From: Rheinheimera sp. 1928-s
GTDB lineage: Bacteria; Pseudomonadota; Gammaproteobacteria; Enterobacterales; Alteromonadaceae
Length of the DNA: 64,000 nt
NCBI RefSeq assembly: GCF_029269265.1
Contig: NZ_JARIXP010000001.1
Span: forward strand, 765,452-829,451
Direction: 5' to 3'
The translations under genes and the position numbers were made by a program. Shown here one piece after another: positions 42,843-51,834 of the stretch; the first letter of the stretch is position 1; every line of letters starts with the position of its first letter. Under the pieces are notes generated by a model. It saw only the letters and a program-made list of their open reading frames with translations. It did no database searches and was not told the origin of the DNA.

Positions 42843-44228
42843 TCAGTGGTGGTGATGTGCACCAGGTTTTTTCACTTTCAGCTCCACAGTTGCTTCTGCA
42901 GTTTCAGCTTGTGCAGCAGTAACCTGTGGTACTTCTCCTGTCCATTCCTGTGCCACTGTGCCGGCTGGGTGTTGATACCAGCCCGGATCTTTATAATCAC
43001 CAGGAGTCTGATCTTTACGCACTTTAAATACGCTGAACATGCCGCCCATTTCTACCGAGCCAAAAGGGCCATCACCAGACATCATCGGCAGGGTATTAGC
43101 TGGTAATGGCATCTGCATTTCGGTCATATCGGCCATACCCCGTTCGCCCATCACCATATACTCCGGTACCAGTTTATTGATTTTTTGCATCAACCCACTG
43201 TGATCCACCCCAATCAATGTTGGCACATCATGGCCCATGGCATTCATGGTGTGGTGCGATTTGTGGCAGTGAAAAGCCCAGTCACCTTCTTCGTCGGCAA
43301 TCAGTTCAATCTGGCGCATCTGGCCTACAGCCACATCTGTAGTGACTTCAGGCCAGCGTGCTGAAGCAGGCACAGGGCCGCCGTCTGTGCCTGTTACGGT
43401 AAACTCATGACCATGAATATGAATAGGGTGGTTGGTCATCGTCAGGTTGCCGACCCTGATCCTCACTTTGTCGTTTTTGCGCACCACTAAAGGGTCTATA
43501 CCAGGGAATACCCTACTGTTCCAGGTCCAAAGATTAAAGTCGGTCATCGTCATAATTTTGGGGGTAGCGCTGCCGGGTTCAATATCGTAAGCGTTGAGCA
43601 GAAAACAGAAATCTCTGTCCACTTCATCAATATGCGGATGCGCCTCTTTAGGGTGGGTGATCCACATCCCCATCATTCCCATCGCCATCTGCACCATTTC
43701 ATCGGCATGAGGGTGATACATAAAAGTGCCGGGACGACGGGCAACAAATTCGTACATAAAGGTTTTACCAGGCTGAATAGCGCGCTGATTTAAACCTGCC
43801 ACCCCATCCATACCGTTAGGTAAACGCTGACCATGCCAATGCACTGAAGTATGCTCCGGTAACTTGTTGGTGACGAAAATACGCACTCTGTCACCCTCTA
43901 CCACTTCAATAGTAGGACCAGGCGACTGACCGTTGTAGCCCCATAAATGCGCTTTCATGCCGGGCGCCAGTTCACGCACCACGGGCTCTGCCACTAGATG
44001 GAATTCCTTGACGCCATTGTTCATACGCCATGGCAAAGTCCAGCCGTTTAAAGTGACCACAGGGTTGTAAGGCCTGCCAGTGTTTGGCATTAACGGATCC
44101 ATAGTATCGGCGGATTGTTGAATAACAGGTTCAGGCAAAGCCGCCATTGAGCTTCGACTAACAGCAGCCACACCTACAGCAGCTGTAATGGTACCGACTT
44201 TTTTTAATAAATCACGACGGGTTAACAT
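42843..44228 (-). CDS. Periplasmic multicopper oxidase
   Basis: 461 aa with a twin-arginine signal (LTRRDLLKKVG). Copper ligands: HWHG (type 2/3), HPHAD, HPIHIHGHEF and HCHKSHHTMNAMG (type 1 and 3 sites). A Met/Gly/Asp-rich insert (MVMGERGMADMTEMQMP, about 385-410) is typical of cuprous oxidases that bind extra copper. Probably oxidises Cu(I) to less toxic Cu(II) in the periplasm. The tail ends in HHHH. Last gene of the copper operon, 12 bases after the TolC-like gene. Confidence 0.92.
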   Translation of the reverse strand: MLTRRDLLKKVGTITAAVGVAAVSRSSMAALPEPVIQQSADTMDPLMPNTGRPYNPVVTLNGWTLPWRMNNGVKEFHLVAEPVVRELAPGMKAHLWGYNGQSPGPTIEVVEGDRVRIFVTNKLPEHTSVHWHGQRLPNGMDGVAGLNQRAIQPGKTFMYEFVARRPGTFMYHPHADEMVQMAMGMMGMWITHPKEAHPHIDEVDRDFCFLLNAYDIEPGSATPKIMTMTDFNLWTWNSRVFPGIDPLVVRKNDKVRIRVGNLTMTNHPIHIHGHEFTVTGTDGGPVPASARWPEVTTDVAVGQMRQIELIADEEGDWAFHCHKSHHTMNAMGHDVPTLIGVDHSGLMQKINKLVPEYMVMGERGMADMTEMQMPLPANTLPMMSGDGPFGSVEMGGMFSVFKVRKDQTPGDYKDPGWYQHPAGTVAQEWTGEVPQVTAAQAETAEATVELKVKKPGAHHHH

Positions 44229-44240
44229 AACATTCTCCTG

Positions 44241-45632
44241 TTAGTGGCCAGCTGCAGAGGCAGCGCTGTTTGTGGTGTCAGTTTCTGTCGACAGTGGCAG
44301 GGAAGGGCTGCCCCATAAGGCTTGTTGCAGGCGCAGTTCTGACAAATAAAAATCCCGCTGTGCCGTCATTTGTCCTGTGACTGTTTCTACCTGAGCCTGG
44401 GTATCAGCAATCAGCTCAAATACGCCAATTAACATACCATTGTAACGCAGCACATTTTGTTGATTAATTTTTTGCGCTAAAGGCACTAATTGCTCCTGAT
44501 AGTGCCGGGCTATCTGATACGAACTTTGCTGTAAAGAATAAGCCTGACGCACTTCAGAGCGGGCTTTTTTCTCCAGCGATTTGGCCTGCCACCAGGCTTG
44601 TACATACTCTGCTTCAGCCTTGCTGATGCGGGCTGAACCTGAATCGAACAAAGGCAGTTCAACACCTAATGCCAGTTCCCGTTCTGCGCTGTGCTGCACT
44701 GATCCTGCAACTTCAGCGGACAAACCCCGGACAAAACGGCTGTTTTTCTCTAATCCCAGCTGCAGTTCCAGTTGAGCTAACTTTGCTTTGGCTTGCTGTA
44801 GATCCAGTCGTTGTGTCAGCGCTTGTTGTTCCAGATCGTCCTGAAGGCGCAAAGTGGCTGGAATTGCAGGCAAATGGGCAGGTAATTGCAGTGCTGTATC
44901 TGAGGCTGATAACCCGAGCAGAAGGTAAAGTTGTTCACGGCTTTGTTGCTGTTGTTGCTGAGTTTTGGCCAATTGCAGGCGAATTTCCGCAGCAAATTTT
45001 AGCTGCCTGGCTTGTTGCAGTTCACTGTAATTGCCCACCTGATACATACGGTTAGCCAGTTCTGCTGACGCATCTATGGCTTCCTGCACTGTCTGCAGAT
45101 AACTAAAACGCTGCTCTGCCACTACAGCTTCTATAAAAGCGCTGCGGCTTTTTGTCAGTAAATCCATCAGTTGTAACGCGACTTGCTGCTGTTGCTGATG
45201 TGCTTGTTGTTGAGCAATAGCTTTATTTTGGCTCAGAAAAATCAGGTTAAATAAATTCAGTGAAAAATCGAGCTCTGTGTTGTAACCCTCTTCTGAGCGG
45301 CTTCGGGTTACCCGAAAACCAGGATTTGGTAATAACCCGGCCTGAGTTAATTGTGCTTTGCTAATGGCCAGCGATGATAAAGCGGCCAGAAAATCCGGGT
45401 TATTTAATACCGCAATACGGCTGATAGTTTGCTGCGTTAAAGGTTCTGCCAGCAGCAGGGCAATTTCCTGCTCTGCCTCAGTCCTTAATGCAGGATCTAT
45501 TGCGGATAGTTGCACCTGCTGCACAACAGCTTGTTGTTGCACCAAATCCGTTGTATTAAGTCCTGAAGTTCCGGCGCAGGCACTCAGCAGTACCACAGCC
45601 GCCAGCGGGCTCAGTTTAGTGATGATGCTCAT
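44241..45632 (-). CDS. TolC-family outer membrane lipoprotein
   Basis: 463 aa. Lipobox VVLLSAC near residue 18, then long alpha-helical repeats rich in Gln/Ala/Leu typical of outer membrane efflux channels. No periplasmic adaptor or RND pump gene follows, so either it pairs with a pump elsewhere or serves another role in the copper operon. ATG at 45632 has AGGAG six bases upstream; the ATG at 45638 directly abuts it. Its 5' end overlaps the His-rich gene by 17 bases. Confidence 0.85.
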   Translation of the reverse strand: MSIITKLSPLAAVVLLSACAGTSGLNTTDLVQQQAVVQQVQLSAIDPALRTEAEQEIALLLAEPLTQQTISRIAVLNNPDFLAALSSLAISKAQLTQAGLLPNPGFRVTRSRSEEGYNTELDFSLNLFNLIFLSQNKAIAQQQAHQQQQQVALQLMDLLTKSRSAFIEAVVAEQRFSYLQTVQEAIDASAELANRMYQVGNYSELQQARQLKFAAEIRLQLAKTQQQQQQSREQLYLLLGLSASDTALQLPAHLPAIPATLRLQDDLEQQALTQRLDLQQAKAKLAQLELQLGLEKNSRFVRGLSAEVAGSVQHSAERELALGVELPLFDSGSARISKAEAEYVQAWWQAKSLEKKARSEVRQAYSLQQSSYQIARHYQEQLVPLAQKINQQNVLRYNGMLIGVFELIADTQAQVETVTGQMTAQRDFYLSELRLQQALWGSPSLPLSTETDTTNSAASAAGH

Positions 45633-46194
45633 GTTCATCTCCTGTTTTAACGGGTTGTGGCTTTGAGTGCTTTGAATGATCCTCAGGCATAGAATGCTGC
45701 GAATGATCCCCATGCTGCTGGTGATGCTTTGAATGATCCTCAGGCATAGAATGCTGCGAATGATCCCTATGCTGCTGGTGATGTTTTGAATGATCCTCAG
45801 TCGTAGAATGCTGTGAATGATCCCTATGCTGCTGGTGATGCTTTGAATGATCCTCTGGCATAGAATGCTGTGAATGATCCATTTGTTGATGCTGCTTATG
45901 ATGGTGTTGTGAATGATCGACCGGCATCTTGTGCCCGGAATGATCCATCATTGCCCCTGAACCATGCTGGGAGTGATCCATGCCCTGATGAGCTCCCGCC
46001 TCACTGGCGTAAAATTGCCAGCCACCCAGTTCGGCAACTTTTTGATTGGCTTGTTTCCAGTCTGTAGTGTGGTTTTGCATGACCACTGAATGCAGTGGCT
46101 GAAGCTGTGTTTGCTCTTTTTCAGAGGCCATTGCTGGTTTTGTATAAAACAACGCCAGGGCGCCAAAAAGCGCCGGATAAATAAGCTGATACAT
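45616..46194 (-). CDS. His/Met-rich repeat protein, putative periplasmic copper binder
   Basis: 192 aa with a signal peptide (1-23). After a 50-residue spacer, nearly everything is DHSQH/MDHSGH-type metal-binding sequence, including about four units of a 19-residue repeat (HHQQHRDHSQHSMPEDHSK). Such repeats occur in CopA/CopB/PcoB-type copper-binding tails, but here they make a separate protein. Probably sequesters periplasmic Cu ions. Repeats are nearly identical at DNA level (57-bp period), so length may vary among strains. Confidence 0.8.
   Translation of the reverse strand: MYQLIYPALFGALALFYTKPAMASEKEQTQLQPLHSVVMQNHTTDWKQANQKVAELGGWQFYASEAGAHQGMDHSQHGSGAMMDHSGHKMPVDHSQHHHKQHQQMDHSQHSMPEDHSKHHQQHRDHSQHSTTEDHSKHHQQHRDHSQHSMPEDHSKHHQQHGDHSQHSMPEDHSKHSKPQPVKTGDEHEHHH
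45674..45884. repeat. 57-bp coding tandem repeat (about 3.7 units)
   Basis: Units start at 45674, 45731, 45788 and 45845, each opening GAATGATCCTC. Units differ by a few bases; the fourth diverges after about 40 bases. They encode the 19-residue His-rich repeat. Confidence 0.9.
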
Positions 46195-46276
46195 AAAAAA
46201 ATCCTGTTTAGTGAAGCTGAAAAGTCACACCAGATAAAAGCACTAAAACGGGCTTTTGATGGTGCAAGTAGAGAGA

Positions 46277-46729
46277 TCAGCTGTATAAACGGGGAGGTCG
46301 TTCCAGGCCAGAACCTGTCAGAGGGAAAAGGAAAGGGGTGAAACTCACAATACGTTCGTTTTGTACCGGGTCAGCGATAAAATCCGCTGGATTGACCATC
46401 AGCACAGCCGCGGCACAACTGACAGCACAACCTGAGCAGGATAACTGATGCATATCCATCATCATCTGGTCGTCCATTGTCTGAAGTTCATCCATAAGCT
46501 GGTGATCTGAGCCATCCGGCATACTGTTGTGCTCAACTGCCGCAGAGCGATGGCCGTGATGCTCCATCATGCTGTGATCTGTATCTGAGGATAGCGAATG
46601 ACTGGCGGGGTGTACTGAATGATCAGGGCCACAACATAACATAGCGGCAGCTGCCACTCCTTTAAACAGGAGTAAGCTGATAAGCACTATTAAACTAACC
46701 CAGGATACCTGACCCCGATTTCTGTTCAT
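46277..46729 (-). CDS. CopL/DUF2946-like copper-related small protein
   Basis: 150 aa. One hydrophobic N-terminal segment (LIVLISLLLFKGVAAAAMLCC), a His/Met/Asp-rich middle (PDHSVHPASHSLSSDTDHSMMEHHGH) and CSGCAVSC, ending GLERPPRLYS. The ERPPR tail and layout fit the small DUF2946/CopL proteins encoded first in copper resistance operons, whose precise function is uncertain. First gene of the minus-strand operon. ATG 46729 is chosen because it opens the signal-like segment. Confidence 0.68.
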   Translation of the reverse strand: MNRNRGQVSWVSLIVLISLLLFKGVAAAAMLCCGPDHSVHPASHSLSSDTDHSMMEHHGHRSAAVEHNSMPDGSDHQLMDELQTMDDQMMMDMHQLSCSGCAVSCAAAVLMVNPADFIADPVQNERIVSFTPFLFPLTGSGLERPPRLYS

Positions 46730-46885
46730 GCTGTTTTGCTTGCCAGTGTCACCAAAAAATACTGCCGCCACCCTAATACAAACAACCTTAAAACTCAAGC
46801 CAAAGCAGCTTAATACAAAGCCTTGACTGGGTGACAAAGGCGCGTCATTGTAAAGATTATTTAGCGATATCGGAGCTCTCTATTC

Positions 46886-47257
46886 ATGTCTTCAGTTAAG
46901 TCTTCAACGGCAGAGCAAGCCTACCATCTTGAGATCAAACAAGCGCAGCAGGCACGGCACGAACAATTATGGCCACAAGCCTGGTTTCATTTAGAACGGG
47001 CTCATATTCTGGGTCAACACCATTTCGTGTTGCATCTGCAAAGCCACTGGCTAATGCTGAAGCTGGCAGCGGATCAAACAGACTGGCCTGAAATTAGAGG
47101 TCAATTGCTACGTATTGTGCTGACCCCTCTGGGTCATTTAACCGGGCAATTACCTTTGGGCAATCCTGGCTCCAGTCGCTATCCTGTATTACAGGCTCAG
47201 CCTGTCCCTGATGACTTAGTGCATCTGTTGTCTGAAGCTAAGGATCCGTTGTTATAA
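46886..47257 (+). CDS. DUF3703 protein
   Basis: 123 aa, soluble. The block ARHEQLWPQAWFHLERAHILGQHHFVLHLQSHWLMLKLA is typical of DUF3703, with several His residues. These genes recur beside heavy-metal resistance genes; their activity is unknown. Divergent from the copper operon; a TTGACT at 46823-46828 could be its -35 box. GGAG lies about ten bases before the ATG. Confidence 0.7.
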   Translation: MSSVKSSTAEQAYHLEIKQAQQARHEQLWPQAWFHLERAHILGQHHFVLHLQSHWLMLKLAADQTDWPEIRGQLLRIVLTPLGHLTGQLPLGNPGSSRYPVLQAQPVPDDLVHLLSEAKDPLL

Positions 47258-47329
47258 GGTACAGATTATCAATCTTGTGATATGTTTTAAGACTTAACTT
47301 TTGTGATTCAGTGGCTAAGGAGTGCATAG

Positions 47330-48907
47330 ATGCAAGGTGCTGTAGTTCCCCATAATGAACAGGACAGACTCAAGGCGCTGCTTAAGTTGCAGATCCTGGA
47401 TACCGAACCCGACGCTACTTTTGATGCTGTTACTTCGTTAGCCGCTACTTTATTCCAGGTGCCTATAGCACTGGTGTCTTTAATTGATGAACAGCGCCAG
47501 TGGTTTAAAAGTAGACAAGGGCTGGATGTGTGTCAGACCGATCGCAAACTGGCTTTTTGTGCCCATGCTATTTTACAGCCCGATATTTTTATTGTTGAGG
47601 ATGCGTCGCAAGATGAACGTTTTGCTGACAATCCTTTAGTTTGTACTATTCCAAATATTCGCTTTTATGCAGGTTGTCCGTTGATCAACGAGCAAGGTTA
47701 TGCCTTGGGCACCTTGTGCATCATTGACCGTGTACCAAGGCAAATGACGGAGCAGGACAAAACTGTATTGCGTAAGCTGGCCGCTTTAGTGATGGAGCGC
47801 CTGAACGAGCATAAACAAAAACTGCAAACCGAGCATAAACTGCAATTGTTGGACTTGTTACTTGATTCCATTCCTGACGCGCTGGTGGCTTGTGACAGCG
47901 AAGGGCAACTGGAACAGTTTAATAAGGTGGCACGCGACTGGCACGGTGTGGATGTACGCCAATGTGATTCAGAGTTGTGGAGCCATTATTACGATTTATA
48001 TGAAGAGGATGGACACACTGTTTTGCCGGTGGAACGAATTCCTTTGCTCAGGGCCTTCCATGGCGAAACTGTGCTAGGGCAGGATATTTGTATTAAAGCG
48101 AAAAACCAGGCTCCGCGCTGGGCGCGTTGTCGGGGAGAGCAACTGAAAAGCCGTTCAGGTCAGCTATTGGGCGCTTTAGTGTTGATGCATGATATCAGCG
48201 AACAAAAGCAGCTGGAGCAGATGAAAACTGATTTTATTTCAACAGTCAGCCATGAACTGCGTACTCCCATTACTGCTATTAGCGGCGCCTTGGATCTGGT
48301 GACTAATCAGGTATTGGGTGCTGTGCCTGAAAAAGCGTTGGCCATGCTAAAAGTGGCCAGTCAGAACAGCAAACGCCTGCAACTGCTGGTGAATGATTTA
48401 CTGGATATGGAAAAACTCAGTGCAGGCAAAATGGACTTTTATTTGCAACCTTGTGATTTAGCGCAGGAGTGCCAGCAGGCGATCAGCCAAAATCAGCCTT
48501 ATGCCGACAGGTTTACAGTGCAACTGTCTTTACTGAACAACGAATCCTTAATGATGCAGCTGGACAGCCATAGACTGCAGCAAGTGCTGAGCAATTTATT
48601 GTCCAATGCCATCAAGTATTCAAAAAGCGGTGCCGGGGTTTTTCTGAGTTATTACCGGATAGACAACACAATCCGTATTCAGGTCGAAGACAAAGGTGAA
48701 GGGATCCCTCTGCATTTTCAGGAAAAAATATTCCAGCGCTTTGCCCAGGCCGATGGCTCAGATACCAAAGCCCGTTCAGGTACAGGTCTTGGCCTGGCAA
48801 TCAGCAAAGCTATTATTGAGTCCATGGGCGGAAGCATTGGCTTTCATTCTGTACCAGGACAGGGCACAGTGTTTTTTTGTGACTTTCCGTGCTCTGACGG
48901 CCATTAG
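47330..48907 (+). CDS. GAF-PAS hybrid-free sensor histidine kinase
   Basis: 525 aa, no transmembrane segment. GAF domain (about 25-165), PAS domain (about 172-290), HisKA with phospho-acceptor in SHELRTPI (about residue 307), and HATPase_c with N box SNLLSNAIKYSK, GEGIP and GTGLGLAISK. A cytoplasmic sensor; GAF of this type (QRQWFKSRQGLDVCQTDRKLAFCAHAI) is common in light- or small-molecule-sensing kinases but ligand is not predictable. No response regulator gene is near. Confidence 0.87.
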   Translation: MQGAVVPHNEQDRLKALLKLQILDTEPDATFDAVTSLAATLFQVPIALVSLIDEQRQWFKSRQGLDVCQTDRKLAFCAHAILQPDIFIVEDASQDERFADNPLVCTIPNIRFYAGCPLINEQGYALGTLCIIDRVPRQMTEQDKTVLRKLAALVMERLNEHKQKLQTEHKLQLLDLLLDSIPDALVACDSEGQLEQFNKVARDWHGVDVRQCDSELWSHYYDLYEEDGHTVLPVERIPLLRAFHGETVLGQDICIKAKNQAPRWARCRGEQLKSRSGQLLGALVLMHDISEQKQLEQMKTDFISTVSHELRTPITAISGALDLVTNQVLGAVPEKALAMLKVASQNSKRLQLLVNDLLDMEKLSAGKMDFYLQPCDLAQECQQAISQNQPYADRFTVQLSLLNNESLMMQLDSHRLQQVLSNLLSNAIKYSKSGAGVFLSYYRIDNTIRIQVEDKGEGIPLHFQEKIFQRFAQADGSDTKARSGTGLGLAISKAIIESMGGSIGFHSVPGQGTVFFCDFPCSDGH

Positions 48908-49206
48908 TCCGCTTTTTGATAGCTCGCCAGAATATGTGAAGCAGCTACAGCGGGCTCAAAATACTGTTGCCGTATCGCCAGATAATCCGGGTGGCTAAAA
49001 AAGTTATCCATCAGTTCCTGACTGGCAAAATAAATGGTGAACACTCTGTTGATTGCACTATCCGCAGGTTTCAGGCTTTGTTGCACCATAAAATCACAAC
49101 CAAAACCCCCCTGATGCTGATGCAATAAAGGCGTCATCTGACGGCGATACTCAGCATAAAGTTCTGGGTTGCTGATGTGCAAGCCCACTAATAATTCAAC
49201 GGCCAT
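48904..49206 (-). CDS. DUF1330-like dimeric alpha/beta-barrel protein
   Basis: 100 aa. Pattern LLVGLHISNPELYAEYRRQMTPLL, HQGGFGCDF, and the late DYLAIRQQYFEPAVAASHIL fit the small ferredoxin-like DUF1330 fold. No enzymatic residues can be named. ATG at 49206 with GAGGAC upstream; it overlaps the end of the kinase gene by four bases (convergent). Confidence 0.65.
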   Translation of the reverse strand: MAVELLVGLHISNPELYAEYRRQMTPLLHQHQGGFGCDFMVQQSLKPADSAINRVFTIYFASQELMDNFFSHPDYLAIRQQYFEPAVAASHILASYQKAD

Positions 49207-49267
49207 TGATGTGTCCTCTGTCTGAAACTGCACCAATTTAAACAGCAATCATCTATAGAACAAGCTG

Positions 49268-49603
49268 CTATTCGTCGGTATCAGCCAAAAGGCCAAACAA
49301 CACCGCGATAGAAGGTGCCTGAATTTTTACTACACAACTTTGGGCTAAAGCAAAAAAATGGGCCTGCACCAGAGCTGTCAATTCCGGCAGTCCAATCAGC
49401 CGCAATGGCGCTGGCAAAGAACTGTGGTCTGGTTTTAGCTGATACAGCAGATAAGCCTGACCTGTGGCATCAATCAGCAGATCATCCGGCGTTAAATAAG
49501 GCTGTTGTAATTGATACTGCTGCTCGAAGCTGCAGGAGTCGGCCAGATAAATCAGTTCATCCTGACCTGCGAACTTAAAAATGGCGGGGTAGTGGATCAT
49601 CAT
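49268..49603 (-). CDS. DUF4144-like hypothetical protein
   Basis: 111 aa, soluble, acidic. The opening MIHYPAIFKFAGQDELIYL resembles the DUF4144 group of Shewanella and Rheinheimera; function unknown. Second ATG at 49600 is equally possible. Lies 61 bases upstream of the DUF1330-like gene on the same strand. Confidence 0.6.
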   Translation of the reverse strand: MMIHYPAIFKFAGQDELIYLADSCSFEQQYQLQQPYLTPDDLLIDATGQAYLLYQLKPDHSSLPAPLRLIGLPELTALVQAHFFALAQSCVVKIQAPSIAVLFGLLADTDE

Positions 49604-49670
49604 TAGCGCTCTTTAACTCTGTTATGCCATTGTATCTGCAAAGTAGCTGAAGTTTGAAAGATCACGGCAT

Positions 49671-49696
49671 AAAAAAGCCCCTTGCGAGCAAGGGGC
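49671..49696 (-). terminator. Rho-independent terminator, minus strand, with no known gene upstream
   Basis: GCCCCTTG / CAAGGGGC with a four-base loop, followed on the minus strand by TTTTTT. The next gene on that side (49840) is on the plus strand, so this terminator ends an unannotated minus-strand transcript or is a relic. Confidence 0.75.
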
Positions 49697-49839
49697 AAAA
49701 GGCGCGGATGGGCCTATGGGTTAAACTGTTACTGTGAAATTCAGCGGGAACTGTCACAACGAAGACAGTTATACGCTCTTTACTTTGTCAGTAAAAATCG
49801 AATATAACTGCCAATATGTTCGTAAATAATTGAGCAAAG

Positions 49840-50763
49840 ATGACTCCTGTTAATTACAACCAACTCTATTATTTTTATCTGGTGGCCGAACACGGCAGTA
49901 TTGCTCGTGTCAGCGAGCTGCTGCATATCACCCCCCAAACCATCAGTGGCCAAATCAGCGTTTTTGAACATGGTATAGGCACCGCCTTGTTTTCCCGCCA
50001 GGGCAAACGACTGATCCTTACTGAACTGGGAGTGGTGGTGCAACGTTATGCTGCTGATATCTTTCAGTTAGGAGACGAGCTGAAAGCTGTACTGACCCGT
50101 CAGCACAGCAGCTGGCAAAACTTCAGTGTGGGTATTACCGACGTACTGCCGAAGGCTTTTGTCTACGAAATGCTGAAACCTGTTCTGCAGCTGCCTATTA
50201 AACTGATTTGCCGCGAAGGTGAGCAGGCTGGGCTTTTGTCCGAATTGGCCATTAATAAACTGGATATGGTGTTGTCTGATCAGCCGATACCGCCTGGCAG
50301 TCATGTCAAAGCCTACAGTCATTTAGTCACAGAATCCCCTATGGCGGTGTATGCCTGCGAGGCGTTAGCAGGGCCGTTAAGTTCAGATTTTCCGCGTTCT
50401 TTGCACGATCAGCCATTTTTATTACAAGGTAAAAAATCCATTATTCGTCAGCAGTTAATGGGTTGGTTTAATGAAGTGGAGGTGCAGCCTGATGTAGTGG
50501 CTGAATTTGATGACAGTGCTTTAATGCAAGCTTTTGCGCAGCAAGGGCTTGGGGCTTTTGCTGCCCCTTTGCTGTTGGAAACTCAGTTGTTAACCAACTA
50601 TCGTCTGTTAAAAGTAGGAGTGATCCACAGGGTGACAGAGCGTTTTTACGCCATATCACCCGAACGTAAATTGACTCACCCTGCTGTGTTGCAGCTGGTT
50701 AAAGCGCTGCAACAGGACAATAGGATTAATGATGAGAAAACAAGTAGTGAAGTAACTGAATAA
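49840..50763 (+). CDS. nhaR: LysR-family regulator, NhaR-like
   Basis: 307 aa. N-terminal HTH (YFYLVAEHGSIARVSELLHITPQTISGQI) and a substrate-binding domain with KLDMVLSDQPIP, LGVVVQRYAADIF and EFDDSALMQAFAQQGLGAFAAP, all close to E. coli NhaR. In E. coli NhaR activates the Na+/H+ antiporter gene nhaA and others; no nhaA is in this window. It precedes an unrecognised secreted protein gene. Confidence 0.85.
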   Translation: MTPVNYNQLYYFYLVAEHGSIARVSELLHITPQTISGQISVFEHGIGTALFSRQGKRLILTELGVVVQRYAADIFQLGDELKAVLTRQHSSWQNFSVGITDVLPKAFVYEMLKPVLQLPIKLICREGEQAGLLSELAINKLDMVLSDQPIPPGSHVKAYSHLVTESPMAVYACEALAGPLSSDFPRSLHDQPFLLQGKKSIIRQQLMGWFNEVEVQPDVVAEFDDSALMQAFAQQGLGAFAAPLLLETQLLTNYRLLKVGVIHRVTERFYAISPERKLTHPAVLQLVKALQQDNRINDEKTSSEVTE

Positions 50764-50921
50764 GCGGCCATAGTTCAGGCCCCTGTATTGACGCATAAAA
50801 TTTAACAATATATAAATAAGTAAATTCAATTTAGGTACGCAGTGCCTTGGCAAGCCCTGTTGAACAGTTGATGAGGTTCTTTGCCTGTTGATTATGTACA
50901 TTTTTAACAAGGAGCGTTGGA

Positions 50922-51794
50922 GTGAGTATCATTTATAAGGCGGCATTACTGTGGCTTGTTGTGGTGTCTGGTTTTTGTAGTTTGTCTGCAGAAGCTGATA
51001 CTGACCCTTGTTTTCAAGCGGTTCATCAGAACAAGGTGAGCTGTCAGATTTATAAATACGATAAGGTGAATTTTCACTTTCGTGACCGCATGGATGTTGA
51101 ACAAAAAGTGCTGGCAAAGCGGGTATGGTCAAAACAATCGGGTAAGTTACTGCATGTTGATTATGACTTTGAAGTGCACTGCCATCCTCAACTGAATTGT
51201 GCGAATACCAACAGCCTTACGACCACAGTCTTATGGGCTTTTCGCAATGCTGTTCTGGAAAACCTTTTATATACAGCGACCTATTTGCCATGCGATCCCT
51301 TGGATGGACAGAGCTGTTTGGATGCGGGTAAGGCACAACTCAGTGCAGCTTCTGAAGTGGCTGAAAGCACTTTGGCAAAACAGTCAACTCACCGTAAAAA
51401 AGAGAGCTCTGTGAATAAGACGGAGTTAGTAACCACGACCCTGGATGAAGTCATGCGCAATTCCAGGAATGGTTCTGAGTTTCTGCAACAGAGTACAGAG
51501 CGGGTCTTTGTCGATATGCCAAAATTTGCCTACGCTGAGGCCAATACTGGCAGTTATATAGTATGCCAGTTGCTGGAGTCCGGGAGCTGTCAGCCAGTTA
51601 AAGGACGTCTGACCTATTCTGGTCGTTCAGGTTATGCTGAATTTAGCCATAACCAAGGGCAAGATTTTAATAAAGGCCTGCATAATTTTCTGTGGAATTT
51701 TTTTGTGGAAAACCGTGCAGCTATCTGCTCTGAAGAAATGAAATGTGATTTTGATAAAGGTTGTTCAATCCATATGAGTTGCGAAACACCTTAA
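50922..51794 (+). CDS. Unrecognised secreted Cys-rich protein
   Basis: 290 aa. Signal peptide (about 1-25, ending SAEA), then about 12 cysteines in the mature part, an even number that fits disulfides. Two halves look loosely alike (TTTVLWAFRNAVLENLLYTATYLPC versus LHNFLWNFFVENRAAIC), hinting at an internal duplication, separated by a polar linker around 145-185. I recognise no family. GTG at 50922 with AAGGAGC ten bases upstream. Terminator overlaps its stop codon. Confidence 0.7.
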   Translation: MSIIYKAALLWLVVVSGFCSLSAEADTDPCFQAVHQNKVSCQIYKYDKVNFHFRDRMDVEQKVLAKRVWSKQSGKLLHVDYDFEVHCHPQLNCANTNSLTTTVLWAFRNAVLENLLYTATYLPCDPLDGQSCLDAGKAQLSAASEVAESTLAKQSTHRKKESSVNKTELVTTTLDEVMRNSRNGSEFLQQSTERVFVDMPKFAYAEANTGSYIVCQLLESGSCQPVKGRLTYSGRSGYAEFSHNQGQDFNKGLHNFLWNFFVENRAAICSEEMKCDFDKGCSIHMSCETP

Positions 51795-51812
51795 TGGTGT
51801 TTCGCAACTTTT
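51779..51812 (+). terminator. Terminator overlapping the stop codon of the Cys-rich protein gene
   Basis: TTGCGAAACACC / GGTGTTTCGCAA with loop TTAAT, 12 perfect pairs, then CTTTTT. The stop codon TAA at 51792-51794 lies in the loop. Confidence 0.9.
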
Positions 51813-51834
51813 TAGAAAGTCCCGGCAATAAAAG

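Noticed and set aside
45674-45884. Regular repeats that could be taken for a CRISPR array
   Set aside because: The 57-bp units are contiguous, in frame and coding for a His-rich repeat; there are no spacers and no cas genes.
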